Shown here: in pieces, positions 21,554 to 35,220 of the stretch
Layout of the letters: every line of letters starts with the position of its first letter
How positions within the stretch are numbered: position 1 is the first letter of the stretch
Assembly (NCBI GenBank): GCA_027924585.1
Contig: BSBM01000200.1
Coordinates: 124,001-188,000, forward strand
Direction: 5' to 3'
DNA length: 64,000 nucleotides
Source: Larix kaempferi
Taxonomy: Eukaryota > Streptophyta > Pinopsida > Pinales > Pinaceae
Notes under the pieces: model-generated
Database searches by the model: none
Seen by the model: only the letters and a program-made list of their open reading frames with translations
What the model was told of the DNA's origin: nothing
Position numbers and translations under genes: made by a program

Positions 21554-24500
21554 AAACGGAATCAACAAAGTATGCACATTCTGCGTCATAACGACTTTCT
21601 ATAGTTTGCGCATGCGTTTGGAAATAAGAAAAGCTTACTTTCCCTGTTTTTTAAAATCACAGCTTCTAGAAGGTTTACATGATTTGTTAAAAAACACGAG
21701 TTTTTAGAAAATGTGTTTTATTTCATAAATGGAATCTACAAAATATGCACATTCTACGTCATAATGACTTTCTATAGTTTGTGCATGCGTCCGGAAATAA
21801 GAAAAGCTTACTCCCACCGTTTTTTAAAATCACAACTTCTAGAAGGTTTACATGATTTCGTAAAAAACACGAGCTTTTAGAAAATGTGTTTTATTTCATA
21901 AATGGAATCTACAAAGTGTGCACATTCTACGAAATAACGACTTTCTATAGTTTGCGCATGCGTCCAGAAATAAGAAAAGATTACTTCCACCATTTTTTAA
22001 AATCACAGCTTCTACAAGGTTTACATGATTTCGTAAAAAACACGAGTTTTTAGAAAATGTGTTTTATTTCATAAATGGAATCAACAAAGTATGCACATTC
22101 TACGTCATAAGGACTCTCTATAGTTTGCGCATGCGTCCAGAAATAAGAAAAGCTTACTTCCACCGTTTTTCAAAATCACAGCTTCTAGAAGGTTTACATG
22201 ATTTCGTAAAAAACACGAGTTTTTAGAAAATGTGTTTTATTTCATAAATGGAATCTACAAAGTATGCACATTCTACGTCATAATGACTTTCTATAGTTTT
22301 CGCATGCGTCCGGAAATAAGAAAAGCTTACTTCCACCGTTTTTTAAAATCACAGCTTCTTGAAGGTTTACATGATTTCGTAAAAAACACGAGTTTTTAGA
22401 AAATGTGTTTTATTTCATAAATGGAATCTACAAAGTATGCACATTCTACGTCATAACGACTTTCTATAGCTTGCGCATGCATCTGGAAATAAGAAAAGCT
22501 TACTTCCCCCGTTTTTTAAAATCACAGCTTCTAGAAGGTTTACATGATTTCTTAAAAAACATGAGTTTTTAGAAAATGTGTTTTATTTCATAAATGGAAT
22601 GAACAAAGTATGCAAATTCTACGTCATAACGATTTTCTATAGTTTGCGCATGCGTCCGGAAATAAGAAAAGCTTACCTCCCCCGTTTTTTAAAATCACAG
22701 ATTCTAGAAGTTTTGCATGATTTCTTAAAAAACACGAGTTTTTAGAAAATGTGTTTTATTAAATAAATGGAATCAACAAAGTATGCACATTGTACGTCAT
22801 AACGACTTTCTATAATTTGCGCATGCGTTTGGAAATTAGAATAGCTTACTTCCCCCGTTTTTTAAAATCACAGCTTCTAGAAGGTTTACGTGATTTCTTA
22901 AAAAACACGAGTTTTTAGAAAATGTGTTTTATTTCATAAATGGAATCAACAAACTATGCACATTCTAAGTCATAACGACTTTCTATAGTTTGCGTATTCA
23001 TCCGGAAATAAGAAAAGCTTACTTCGACCGTTTTTTAAAATCACAGCTTCTAGAAGGTTTACATGATTTCTTAAAAAACACGAGTTTTTAGAAAATGTGT
23101 TTTATTTCACAAATGGAATCAAAACAGTATGCACATTCTACGTCATAACGACTTTCTATAGTTTGCGCATGCGTCCGGAAATAAGAAAAGCTTACTTCCA
23201 CCATTTTTTAAAATCAAAGCTTCTAGAAGGTTTACATGATTTCTTAAAAAACACGAGTTTTTAGAAAATGTGTTTTATTTCACAAATGGAATCAACAAAG
23301 TATGCACATTCTACATCATAACGACTTTCTATAGTTTGCGCATTCGTTCGGAAATAAGAAAAGCTTACTTCCACCGTTTTTTTAAATCACAGCTTCTAGA
23401 ATGTTTACATGATTTGGTAAAAAACATGAGTTTTTAGAAAATGTGTTTTATTTCATAAATGGAATCAACAAAGTATGCACATTCTACGTCATAACGACTT
23501 TCTATAGTTTGCGCATGCGTCCAGAAATAAGAAAAGCTTACTTCCCCCGTTTTTTAAAATCACAGCTTCTAGAAGGTTTACATGATTTCTTAAAAAACAC
23601 GAGTTTTTAGAAAATGTGTTTTATTTCATAAATGGAATCAACAAAGTATGCACATTCTACGTCACAACGACATTCTATAGTTTGCGCATGCGTGTGGAAA
23701 TAAGAAAAGCTTACTTCCCCTGTTTTTTAAAATCACAGCTTCTAGAAGGTTTACATGATTTCGTAAAAAACACGAGTTTTTAGAAAATGTGTTTTATTTC
23801 ATAAACGGAATCAACAAAGTATGCACATTCTACGTCATAACGACTTTCTATAGTTTGCGCATGCGTCTGGAAATAAGAAAAGCTTACTTCCACCGGTTTT
23901 TAAAATCACAGCTTCTAGAAGGTTTACATGATTTCGTAAAAAACACGAGTTTTTAGAAAATGTGTTTTATTTCATAAATGGAATCTAAAAAGTATGCACA
24001 TTCTACGTCATAACGACTTTCTATAGTGTGCGCATGTGTCCGGAAATAAGAAAAGCTTACTTCCACCGTTTTTTAAAATCACAGCTTCTTGAAGGTTTAC
24101 ATGATTTCGTAAAAAACACGAGTTTTTAGAAAATGTGTTTTATTTCATAAATGGAATCTACAAAGTATGCACATTCTACGTCATAACGACATTCTATAGT
24201 TTGCGCATGCGTCCGGAAATAAGAAAAGCTTACTTACCCCGTTTTTTAAAATCACAGCTTCTAGAAGGTTTACATGATTTCTAAAAAAACACGAATTTTT
24301 TTAAAATGTGTTTTATTTCATAAATGGAATCAACAAAGTATGCACATTCTACGTCATAACGACTTTCTATAGTTTGCGCATGCGTTTGGAAATAAGAAAA
24401 GCTTACTTCCCCCGTTTTTTAAAATCACAGCTTCTAGAAGGTTTACATGATTTCTTAAAAAACATGAGTTTTTAGAAAATGTGTTTTATTTCATAAATGG

Positions 24501-27500
24501 AATCAACAAAGTATGCAAATTCTACGTCATAATGACTTTCTATAGTTTGTGAATGCATCCTGAAATAAGAAAAGCTTATTTCCACCATTTTTTAAAATCA
24601 CAGCTTCTAGAAGGTTTACATGATTTCTTAAAAAACACGAGTTTTTAGGAAATGTGTTTTATTTCATAAATGGAATCAACAAAGTATGCACATTCTACGT
24701 CATAACGACTTTCTATAGTATGCGCATGCGTTTGGAAAAAGAAAAGCTTACTTCCCCGTTTTTTTAAAATCACAGCTTCTAAAAGGTTTACATGATTTCT
24801 TAAAAAACACGAGTTTTTAGAAAATGTGTTTTATTTCATTAATGGAATCAACAAAGTATTCACATTGTACGTCATAACGACTTTCTATAGTTTGCGAATT
24901 CGTCCGGAAATAAGAAAAGCTTACTTCCACAGTTTTTTAAAATCACAGCTTCTAGAAGGTTTACATGATTTCGTAAAAAACACGAGTTTTTAGAAAATGT
25001 GTTTTATTTCATAAATGGAATCTACAAAGTATGCACATTCTACGTCATAACGAATTTCTATAGTTTGCGCATGCGTCCGGAAATAAGAAAAGCTTACTTC
25101 CCCCGTTTTCCTAAATCACGGCTTCTAGAAGGTTTACATGGTTTTTTAAAAAACACGAGTTTTTAGAAAATGTGTTTTATTTCATAAATGGAAGCAACAA
25201 AGTATGCACATTCTACGTCATAACGACTTTCTATAGTTTTTGCATTCGTCCGGAAATAAGAAAAGCTTACTTCCACCGTTTTTTAAAATCACAGCTTCTA
25301 GAAGGTTTACATGATTTCTTAAAAAACACGAGTTTTTAGAAAATGTGCATTATTTCATAAATGGAATCTACAAAGTATGCACATTCTACGTCATAACGAC
25401 TTTCTATAGTTTGCGCATGCGTCCGGAAATAACAAAAGCTTAATTCCACCGTTTTTTAAAATCACAGCTTCTAGAAGGTTTACATGATTTCTTAAAAACA
25501 TGAGTTTTTAGAAAATGTGTTTTATTTCATAAATGGAATCAACAAAGTATGCACATTCTACGTCATAACGACTTTCTATAGTTTGTGCATGCGTCCGGAA
25601 ATAAGAAAAGCTTACTTCCCCCGTTTTTTAAAATCACAGCTTCTAGAAGGTTTACATGATTTCGTAAAAAACACGAGTTTCTAGAAAATGTGTTTTATTT
25701 CATAAATGGAATCAGCAAAGTATGCACATTCTACGTCATAACGACTTTCTATAGTTTGCGCATGCGTCCGGAAACAAGAAAAGCTTACTTCCACTGTTTT
25801 TTAAAATCACAGCTTCTAGAAGGTTTAGATGATTTCGTAAAAAACACGTGTTTTTAGAAAATGTATTTTACTTCATAAATAGAATCTACAAAGTATGCAC
25901 ATTCTACGTCGTAACGACTTTCTATAGTTTGCGCATGCATTTGGAAATAAGAAAAGCTTACTTCCCCCGTTTTTTAAAATCACAGCTTCTAGAAGGTTTA
26001 CATGATTTCTTAAAAAACACGAGTTTTTAGAAAATGTGTTTTATTTCATAAATGGAATCAACAAAGTATGCACATTCTACATCATAACGACTTTCTATAG
26101 TTTGCGCATTCGTCCGGAAATAAGAAAAGCTTACTTCCACTGTTTTTTAAAATCACAGCTTCTAGAAGGTTTACATGATTTCTTAAAAAACATGAGTTTT
26201 TAGAAAATGTGTTTTATTTCGTAAATGGAATCAACAAAGTATACAGATTCTATGTCATAACGACTTTCTATAGTTTGCGCATGCGTTTGGAAATAAGAAA
26301 AGCTTAGTTCCCCCGTTTTTTAAAATCACAGCTTCTAGAAGGTTTACATGATTTCTTAAAAAACACGAGTTGTTAAAAAATGTGTTTTATTTCATAAATG
26401 GAATCAACAAAGTATACACTTTCTACGTCATAACGACTTTCTATAGTTTGCGCATGCGTCCGGAAATAAGAAAAGCTTACTTCCACCGTTTTTTAAAATC
26501 AAAGCTTCTAGAAGGTTTACATGATTTCTTAAAAAACACGAGTTTTTAGAAAATGTGTTTTATTTCACAAATGGAATCAACAAAGTATGCAGATTCTACA
26601 TCATAACGACTTTCTATAGTTTGCGCATTCGTCCGGAAATAAGAAAAGCTTACTTCCACCGTTTTTTTAAACCACAGCTTCTAGAATGTTTACATGATTT
26701 GGTAAAAAACATGAGCTTTTAGAAAATGTGTTTTATTTCATAAGTGGAATCAACAAAGTATGCACATTCTACGTCATAACGACTTTCTATAGTTTGCGCA
26801 TGCGTCTAGAAATAAGAAAAGCTTACTTCCCCCGTTTTTTAAAATCACAGCTTCTAGAAGGTTTACATGATTTCTTAAAAAACACGAGTTTTTAGAAAAT
26901 GTGTTTTATTTCATAAATGGAATCAACAAAGTATGCACATTCTACGTCATAACGACTTTCTATAGTTTGCACGAGCGTTTGGAAATAAGAAAAGCTTACT
27001 TCCCCCGTTTTTTAAAATCACAGCTTCTAGAAGGTTTATATGATTTCTTAAAAAACACGAGTTTTTAGAAAATGTGTTTTATTTCATAAACGGAATCAAT
27101 AAAGTATGCACATTCTACGTCATAACGACTTTCTATAGTTTGCGCATGCGTCTGGAAATAAGAAAAGCTTACTTCCACCAGTTTTTAAAATCACAGCTTC
27201 TAGAAGGTTTACATGATTTCGTAAAAAACACTAGTTTTTAGAAAATGTGTTTTATTTCATAAATGGAATCTACAAAGTATGCACATTCTACGTCATAACG
27301 GCTTTCTATAGTTTGCGCATGCGTCCGGAAATAAGAAAAGCTTACTTCCCCCGTTTTTTAAAATTACAGTTTCTAGAAAGTTTACATGATTTCTTAAAAA
27401 ACACGAGTTTTTAGAAAATGTGTTTTATTTCATAAATGGAATCAACAAAGTATGCACATTCTACGTCATAACGACTTTCTATATTTTGCGCATGCATCCG

Positions 27501-28121
27501 GAAATAAGAAAAGCTTACTTCCCCCGTTTTTTAAAATCACAGCTTCTAGAAGGTTTACATGATTTCTTAAAAAACATGAGTTTTTAGAAAATGTGTTTTA
27601 TTTCATAAATGGAATCTACAAAGTATGCACATTCTACGTCATAATGACTTTCTATAGTGTGCGCATGTGTCCGGAAATAAGAAAAGCTTACTTCCACCGT
27701 TTTTTAAAATCACAGCTTCTTGAAGGTTTACATGATTTCGTAAAAAACACGAGTTTTTAGAAAATGTGTTTTATTTCATAAATGGAATCTACAAAGTATG
27801 CACATTCTACGTCATAACGGCTTTCTATAGTTTGCGCATGCGTCCGGAAATAAGAAAAGCTTACTTCCCCCGTTTTTTAAAATCACAGCTTCTAGAAGGT
27901 TTACATGATTTCTTAAAAAACATGAGTTTTTAGAAAATGTGTTTTATTTCATAAATGGAATCAACAAAGTATGCACATTCTACGTCATAACGACTTTCTA
28001 TAGTTTTCGCATGCGTCCGGAAATAAGAAAAGCTTACTTCCCCCGTTTTTTAAAATCACAGCGTCTAGAAGGTTTACATGATTTCTTAAAAACAAGAGTT
28101 TTTAGAAAATGTGTTTTATTT
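21538..28121 (+). repeat. HOR pair, copy A (38 monomers)
   Basis: CATAAACGGAATC with CTGCGTCATAACG at 21,551 recurs at 28,122, offset 6,571 (38 x 173 minus 3), and the AAAATATGCAC monomer at 21,741 recurs at 28,312 with the same offset. Many monomers are clear relatives of the 29-monomer HOR. Positions 24,119-25,450 are the template of the inverted copy at 19,318-20,655. The distinctive GATTCTAGAAGTTTTGCATG monomer is at 22,700. Confidence 0.8.
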
Positions 28122-30209
28122 CATAAACGGAATCAACAAAGTATGCACATTCTGCGTCATAACGACTTTCTATAGTTTGCGCATGCGTTTGGAAATAAGA
28201 AAAGCTTACTTTCCCTGTTTTTTAAAATCACAGCTTCTAGAAGGTTTACATGATTTGTTAAAAAACACGAGTTTTTAGAAAATGTGTTTTATTTCATAAA
28301 TGGAATCTACAAAATATGCACATTCTACGTCATAATGACTTTCTATAGTTTGTGCATGCGTCCGGAAATAAGAAAAGCTTACTCCCACCGTTTTTTAAAA
28401 TCACAACTTCTAGAAGGTTTACATGATTTCGTAAAAAACACGAGCTTTTAGAAAATGTGTTTTATTTCATAAATGGAATCTACAAAGTGTGCACATTCTA
28501 CGAAATAACGACTTTCTATAGTTTGCGCATGCGTCCAGAAATAAGAAAAGATTACTTCCACCGTTTTTTAAAATCACAGCTTCTACAAGGTTTACATGAT
28601 TTCGTAAAAAACACGAGTTTTTAGAAAATGTGTTTTATTTCATAAATGGAATCAACAAAGTATGCACATTCTACGTCATAAGGACTCTCTATAGTTTGCG
28701 CATGCGTCCAGAAATAAGAAAAGCTTACTTCCACCGTTTTTCAAAATCACAGCTTCTAGAAGGTTTACATGATTTCGTAAAAAACACGAGTTTTTAGAAA
28801 ATGTGTTTTATTTCATAAATGGAATCTACAAAGTATGCACATTCTACGTCATAATGACTTTCTATAGTTTGCGCATGCGTCCGGAAATAAGAAAAGCTTA
28901 CTTCCACCGTTTTTTAAAATCACAGCTTCTTGAAGGTTTACATGATTTCGTAAAAAACACGAGTTTTTAGAAAATGTGTTTTATTTCATAAATGGAATCT
29001 ACAAAGTATGCACATTCTACGTCATAACGACTTTCTATAGCTTGCGCATGCATCTGGAAATAAGAAAAGCTTACTTCCCCCGTTTTTTAAAATCACAGCT
29101 TCTAGAAGGTTTACATGATTTCTTAAAAAACATGAGTTTTTAGAAAATGTGTTTTATTTCATAAATGGAATGAACAAAGTATGCAAATTCTACGTCATAA
29201 CGATTTTCTATAGTTTGCGCATGCGTTCGGAAATAAGAAAAGCTTACTTCCACCGTTTTTTTAAATCACAGCTTCTAGAATGTTTACATGATTTGGTAAA
29301 AAACATGAGTTTTTAGAAAATGTGTTTTATTTCATAAATGGAATCAACAAAGTATGCACATTCTACGTCATAACGACTTTCTATAGTTTGCGCATGCGTC
29401 CAGAAATAAGAAAAGCTTACTTCCCCCGTTTTTTAAAATCACAGCTTCTAGAAGGTTTACATGATTTCTTAAAAAACACGAGTTTTTAGAAAATGTGTTT
29501 TATTTCATAAATGGAATCAACAAAGTATGCACATTCTACGTCACAACGACATTCTATAGTTTGCGCATGCGTGTGGAAATAAGAAAAGCTTACTTCCCCT
29601 GTTTTTTAAAATCACAGCTTCTAGAAGGTTTACATGATTTCTTAAAAAACACGAGTTTTTAGAAAATGTGTTTTATTTCATAAACGGAATCAACAAAGTA
29701 TGCACATTCTACGTCATAACGACTTTCTATAGTTTGCGCATGCGTCTGGAAATAAGAAAAGCTTACTTCCACCGGTTTTTAAAATCACAGCTTCTAGAAG
29801 GTTTACATGATTTCGTAAAAAACACGAGTTTTTAGAAAATGTGTTTTATTTCATAAATGGAATCTAAAAAGTATGCACATTCTACGTCATAACGACTTTC
29901 TATAGTGTGCGCATGTGTCCGGAAATAAGAAAAGCTTACTTCCACCGTTTTTTAAAATCACAGCTTCTTGAAGGTTTACATGATTTCGTAAAAAACACGA
30001 GTTTTTAGAAAATGTGTTTTATTTCATAAATGGAATCTACAAAGTATGCACATTCTACGTCATAAGGACTCTCTATAGTTTGCGCATGCGTCCAGAAATA
30101 AGAAAAGCTTACTTCCACCGTTTTTCAAAATCACAGCTTCTAGAAGGTTTACATGATTTCGTAAAAAACACGAGTTTTTAGAAAATGTGTTTTATTTCAT
30201 AAATGGAAT
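28122..30209 (+). repeat. HOR pair, copy B, with a four-monomer deletion
   Basis: This follows copy A from 21,551 to about 22,645. At about 29,215 it jumps to the sequence matching 23,340 (GTTCGGAAATAAG followed by the TTTTTTTAAATC and GAATGTTTACATG monomer), losing about four monomers including the GATTCTAGAAGTTTTGCATG one. It then follows 23,460-24,170. At about 30,060 it moves to monomers with AAGGACTCTCTATAG like those at 28,680. Confidence 0.78.
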
Positions 30210-30939
30210 CTACAAAGTATGCACATTCTACGTCATAACGACTTTCTATAGTTTGCGCATGCGTCCGGAAATAAGAAAAGCTTACTTCCCCCGTTTTTTA
30301 AAATCACAGCGTCTAGAAGGTTTACATGATTTCTTAAAAAACAAGAGTTTTTAGAAAATGTGTTTTATTTCATAAACGGAATCAACAAAGTATGCACATT
30401 CTACGTCATAACGACTTTCTATAGTTTGCGCATGCGTTTGGATATAAGAAAAGCTTACTTTGCCTGTTTTTTAAAATCACAGCTTCTAGAAGGTATACAT
30501 GATTTCCTAAAAAACACGAGTTTTTAGAAAATGTGTTTTATTTCATAAATGGAATCAACAAAGTATGCACATTCTACGTCATAACGACTTTCTATAGTTT
30601 GCTCATGCGTTTGGAAATAAGAAAAGCTAACTTCCCCCGTTTTTTAAAATCACAGCATCTAGAAGGTTTACATGATTTCTTAAAAAACACGAGTTTTTAT
30701 AAAATGTGTTTTATTTCAAAAATGGAATCAACAAAGTATGAACATTCTACGTCATAAGGACTTTCTATAGTTTGTGCATGCGTCCGGAAATAAGAAAAGC
30801 TTACTTCCCCCGTTTTTTAAAATCGGAGCTTCTAGAAGGTTTACATGATTTGTTAAAAAACACTAGTTTTTAGAAAATGTGTTTTATTTCATAAAAGGAA
30901 TCTACAAAGTATGCACATTCTACGTCATAATGACTTTCT

Positions 30940-31618
30940 ATAGTTTGCGCATGCGTCCGGAAATAAGAAAAGCTTACTTCCACCGTTTTTTAAAATCACA
31001 GCTTCTAGAAGCTTTACATGATTTCGTAAAAAACACGAGCTTTTAGAAAATGTGTTTTATTTCATAAATGGAATCTACAAAGTGTGCACATTCTACGTAA
31101 TAACGACTTTCTATAGTTTGCGCATGTGTCCGGAAATAAGAAAAGCTTACTTCCACCGTTTTTTAAAATCACAGCTTCTAGAAGGTTTACATGATTTCGT
31201 AAAAAACACGAGTTTTTAGAAAATTTGTTTTATTTCATAAATGGAATCAACAAAGTATGCACATTCTACGTCATAAGGACTTTCTATAGTTTGCGCATGC
31301 GTCCAGAAATAAGAAAGGCTTACTTCCACCGTTTTTCAAAATCACAGCTTCTAGAAGGTTTACATGATTTCGTAAAAAACACGAGTTTTTAGAAAATGTG
31401 TTTTATTTCATAAATGGAATCTACAAAGTATGCACATTCTACGTCATAATGACTTTCTATAGTTTGCGCATGCGTCCGGAAATAAGAAAAGCTTACTTCC
31501 ACCGTTTTTTAAAATCACAGCTTCTTGAAGGTTTACATGATTTCGTAAAAAACACGAGTTTTTAGAAAATGTGTTTTATTTCATAAATGGAATCTACAAA
31601 GTATGCACATTCTACGTC
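30940..31618 (+). repeat. Internal duplication in the 24-mer HOR, copy 1
   Basis: GAAGCTTTACATG, in place of the usual GAAGGTTTACATG, occurs at 31,008 and 31,873, an offset of 865 (5 x 173). The following GAGCTTTTAG, GTGTGCACATTC with ACGTAATAACG, GCATGTGTCCGG, AAATTTGTTTT and GAAAGGCTTAC variants are repeated in the same order at 31,805-32,483. Confidence 0.85.
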
Positions 31619-31804
31619 ATAATGACTTTCTATAGTTTGCGCATGCGTCCGGAAATAAGAAAAGCTTACTTCCACCGTTTTTCAAAATCACAGCTTCTAG
31701 AAGGTTTACATGATTTCGTAAAAAACACGAGTTTTTAGAAAATGTGTTTTATTTCATAAATGGAATCTACAAAGTATGCACATTCTACGTCATAATGACT
31801 TTCT

Positions 31805-32483
31805 ATAGTTTGCGCATGCGTCCGGAAATAAAAAAAGCTTACCTCCACCGTTTTTTAAAATCACAGCTTCTAGAAGCTTTACATGATTTCGTAAAAAACA
31901 CGAGCTTTTAGAAAATGTGTTTTATTTCATAAATGGAATCTACAAAGTGTGCACATTCTACGTAATAACGACTTTCTATAGTTTGCGCATGTGTCCGGAA
32001 ATAAGAAAAGCTTACTTCCACCGTTTTTTAAAATCACAGCTTCTAGAAGGTTTACATGATTTCGTAAAAAACACGAGTTTTTAGAAAATTTGTTTTATTT
32101 CATAAATGGAATCAACAAAGTATGCACATTCTACGTCATAAGGACTTTCTATAGTTTGCGCATGCGTCCAGAAATAAGAAAGGCTTACTTCCACCGTTTT
32201 TCAAAATCACAGCTTCTAGAAGGTTTACATGATTTCGTAAAAAACACGAGTTTTTAGAAAATGTGTTTTATTTCATAAATGGAATCTACAAAGTATGCAC
32301 ATTCTACGTCATAATGACTTTCTATAGTTTGCGCATGCGTCCGGAAATAAGAAAAGCTTACTTCCACCGTTTTTTAAAATCACAGCTTCTTGAAGGTTTA
32401 CATGATTTCGTAAAAAACACGAGTTTTTAGAAAATGTGTTTTATTTCATAAATGGAATCTACAAAGTATGCACATTCTACGTC
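31805..32483 (+). repeat. Internal duplication in the 24-mer HOR, copy 2
   Basis: This is the second copy of the segment at 30,940-31,618. It has private changes near its start (AATAAAAAAAGC and TACCTCCACCG) and leaves the match at about 32,484, where it has TAGCTTGCGCATGCATATGG. Confidence 0.85.
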
Positions 32484-34361
32484 ATAACGACTTTCTATAG
32501 CTTGCGCATGCATATGGAAATAAGAAAAGCTTACTTCCCCCGTTTTTTAAAATCACAGCTTCTAGAAGGTTTACATGATTTCTTAAAAAACATGAGTTTT
32601 TAGAAAATGTGTTTTATTTCATAAATGGAATGAACAAAGTATGCAAATTCTACGTCATAACGATTTTCTATAGTTTGCGCATGCGTCCGGAAATAAGAAA
32701 AGCTTACCTCCCCCGTTTTTTAAAATCACAGATTCTAGAAGTTTTGCATGATTTCTTAAAAAACACGAGTTTTTAGAAAATGTGTTTTATTAAATAAATG
32801 GAATCAACAAAGTATGCACATTGTACGTCATAACGACTTTCTATAATTTGCGCATGCGTTTGGAAATTAGAATAGCTTACTTCCCCCGTTTTTTAAAATC
32901 ACAGCTTCTAGAAGGTTTACATGATTTCTTAAAAAACACGAGTTTTTAGAAAATGTGTTTTATTTCATAAATGGAATCAACAAACTATGCACATTCTAAG
33001 TCATAACGACTTTCTATAGTTTGCGTATTCATCCGGAAATAAGAAAAGCTTACTTCCACCGTTTTTTAAAATCACAGCTTCTAGAAGGTTTACATGATTT
33101 CTTAAAAAACACGAGTTGTTAGAAAATGTGTTTTATTTCACAAATGGAATCAAAAAAGTATGCACATTCTACGTCATAACGACTTTCTATAGTTTGCGCA
33201 TGCGTCCGGAAATAAGAAAAGCTTACTTCCACCATTTTTTAAAATCAAAGCTTCTAGAAGGTTTACATGATTTCTTAAAAAACACGAGTTTTTAGAAAAT
33301 GTGTTTTATTTCACAAATGGAATCAACAAAGTATGCACATTCTACATCATAACGACTTTCTATAGTTTGCGCATTCGTTCGGAAATAAGAAAAGCTTACT
33401 TCCACCGTTTTTTTAAATCACAGCTTCTAGAATGTTTACATGATTTGGTAAAAAACATGAGTTTTTAGAAAATGTGTTTTATTTCATAAATGGAATCAAC
33501 AAAGTATGCACATTCTACGTCATAACGACTTTCTATAGTTTGCGCATGCGTCCGGAAATAAGAAAAGCTTACTTCCCCCGTTTTTTAAAATCACAGCTTC
33601 TAGAAGGTTTACATGATTTCTTAAAAAACACGAGTTTTTAGAAAATGTGTTTTATTTCATAAATGGAATCAACAAATTATGCACATTCTACATCACAACG
33701 ACTTTCTATAGTTTGCGCATGCGTGTGGAAATAAGAAAAGCTTACTTCCCCTGTTTTTTAAAATCAATGCTTCTAGAAGGTTTACATGATTTCTTAAAAA
33801 ACACGAGTTTTTAGAAAATGTGTTTTATTTCATAAACGGAATCAACAAAGTATGCACATTCTACGTCATAACGACTTTCTATAGTTTGCGCATGCGTCTG
33901 GAAATAAGAAAAGCTTACTTCCACCGGTTTTTAAAATCACAGCTTCTAGAAGGTTTACATGATTTCGTAAAAAACACGAGTTTTTAGAAAATGTGTTTTA
34001 TTTCATAAATGGAATCTAAAAAGTATGCACATTCTACGTCATAACGACTTTCTATAGTGTGCGCATGTGTCCGGAAATAAGAAAAGCTTACTTCCACCGT
34101 TTTTTAAAATCACAGCTTCTTGAAGGTTTACATGATTTCGTAAAAAACACGAGTTTTTAGAAAATGTGTTTTATTTCATGAATGGAATCTACAAAGTACG
34201 CACATTCTACGTCATAACGGCTTTCTATAGTTTGCGCATGCGTCCGGAAATAAGAAAATCTTACTTCCCCCGTTTTTTAAAATCACAGCTTCTAGAAGGT
34301 TTACATGATTTCTTAAAAAACATGAGTTTTTAGAAAATGTGTTTTATTTCATAAATGGAAT

Positions 34362-35220
34362 CAACAAAGTATGCACATTCTACGTCATAACGACTTTCTA
34401 TAGTTTGCGCATGCGTCCGGAAATAAGAAAAGCTTACTTCCCCCGTTTTTTAAAATCACAGCGTCTAGAAGGTTTACATGATTTCTTAAAAAACAAGAGT
34501 TTTTAGAAAATGTGTTTTATTTCATAAACGGAATCAACAAAGTATGCACATTCTACGTCATAACGACTTTCTATAGTTTGCGCATGCGTTTGGATATAAG
34601 AAAAGCTTACTTTGCCTGTTTTTTAAAATCACAGCTTCTAGAAGGTATACATGATTTCCTAAAAAACACGAGTTTTTAGAAAATGTGTTTTATTTCATAA
34701 ATGGAATCAACAAAGTATGCACATTCTACGTCATAACGACTTTCTATAGTTTGCTCATGCGTTTGGAAATAAGAAAAGCTAACTTCCCCCGTTTTTTAAA
34801 ATCACAGCGTCTAGAAGGTTTACATGATTTCTTAAAAAACACGAGTTTTTAGAAAATGTGTTTTATTTCAAAAATGGAATCAACAAAGTATGCACATTCT
34901 ACGTCATAAGGACTTTCTATAGTTTGTGCATGCGTCCGGAAATAAGAAAAGCTTACTTCCCCCGTTTTTTAAAATCGGAGCTTCTAGAAGGTTTACATGA
35001 TTTGTTAAAAAACACTAGTTTTTAGAAAATGTGTTTTATTTCATAAAAGGAATCTACAAAGTATGCACATTCTACGTCATAATGACTTTCTATAGTTTGC
35101 GCATGCGTCCGGAAATAAGAAAAGCTTACTTCCACCGTTTTTTAAAATCACAGTTTCTAGAAGCTTTACATGATTTCGTAAAAAACACGAGCTTTTAGAA
35201 AATGTGTTTTATTTCATAAA
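34362..35220 (+). repeat. 24-monomer HOR, copy 2, truncated after ~5 monomers
   Basis: This repeats the start of the previous unit (GCGTCTAGAAGG with ACAAGAG, GATATAAG, TTTGCCTG, GGTATACATG, AAATCGGAGC, ACACTAG, ATAAAAGG and GAAGCTTTACATG). It breaks at about 35,220, where copy 1 reads GGAATCTACAAAGTGTGC and this reads GGAATCAACAAAGTATGC. This is the right edge of the 29-mer-related domain. Confidence 0.85.

Larger units (their letters stand above)
30210..34361 (+). repeat. 24-monomer HOR, copy 1 (4,152 bp)
   Basis: GATATAAGAAAAGC followed by TTTGCCTG occurs at 30,441 and 34,593, offset 4,152, exactly 24 x 173; GCGTCTAGAAGG at 30,309 and 34,461 gives the same offset. The unit contains an internal duplication (30,940-31,618 and 31,805-32,483). 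Its right half, 32.4-34.25 kb, closely follows 22.4-24.2 kb (GATTCTAGAAGTTTTGCATG at 22,700 and 32,731, offset 58 x 173 minus 3), so it was assembled from copies of the upstream HOR. Confidence 0.88.
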
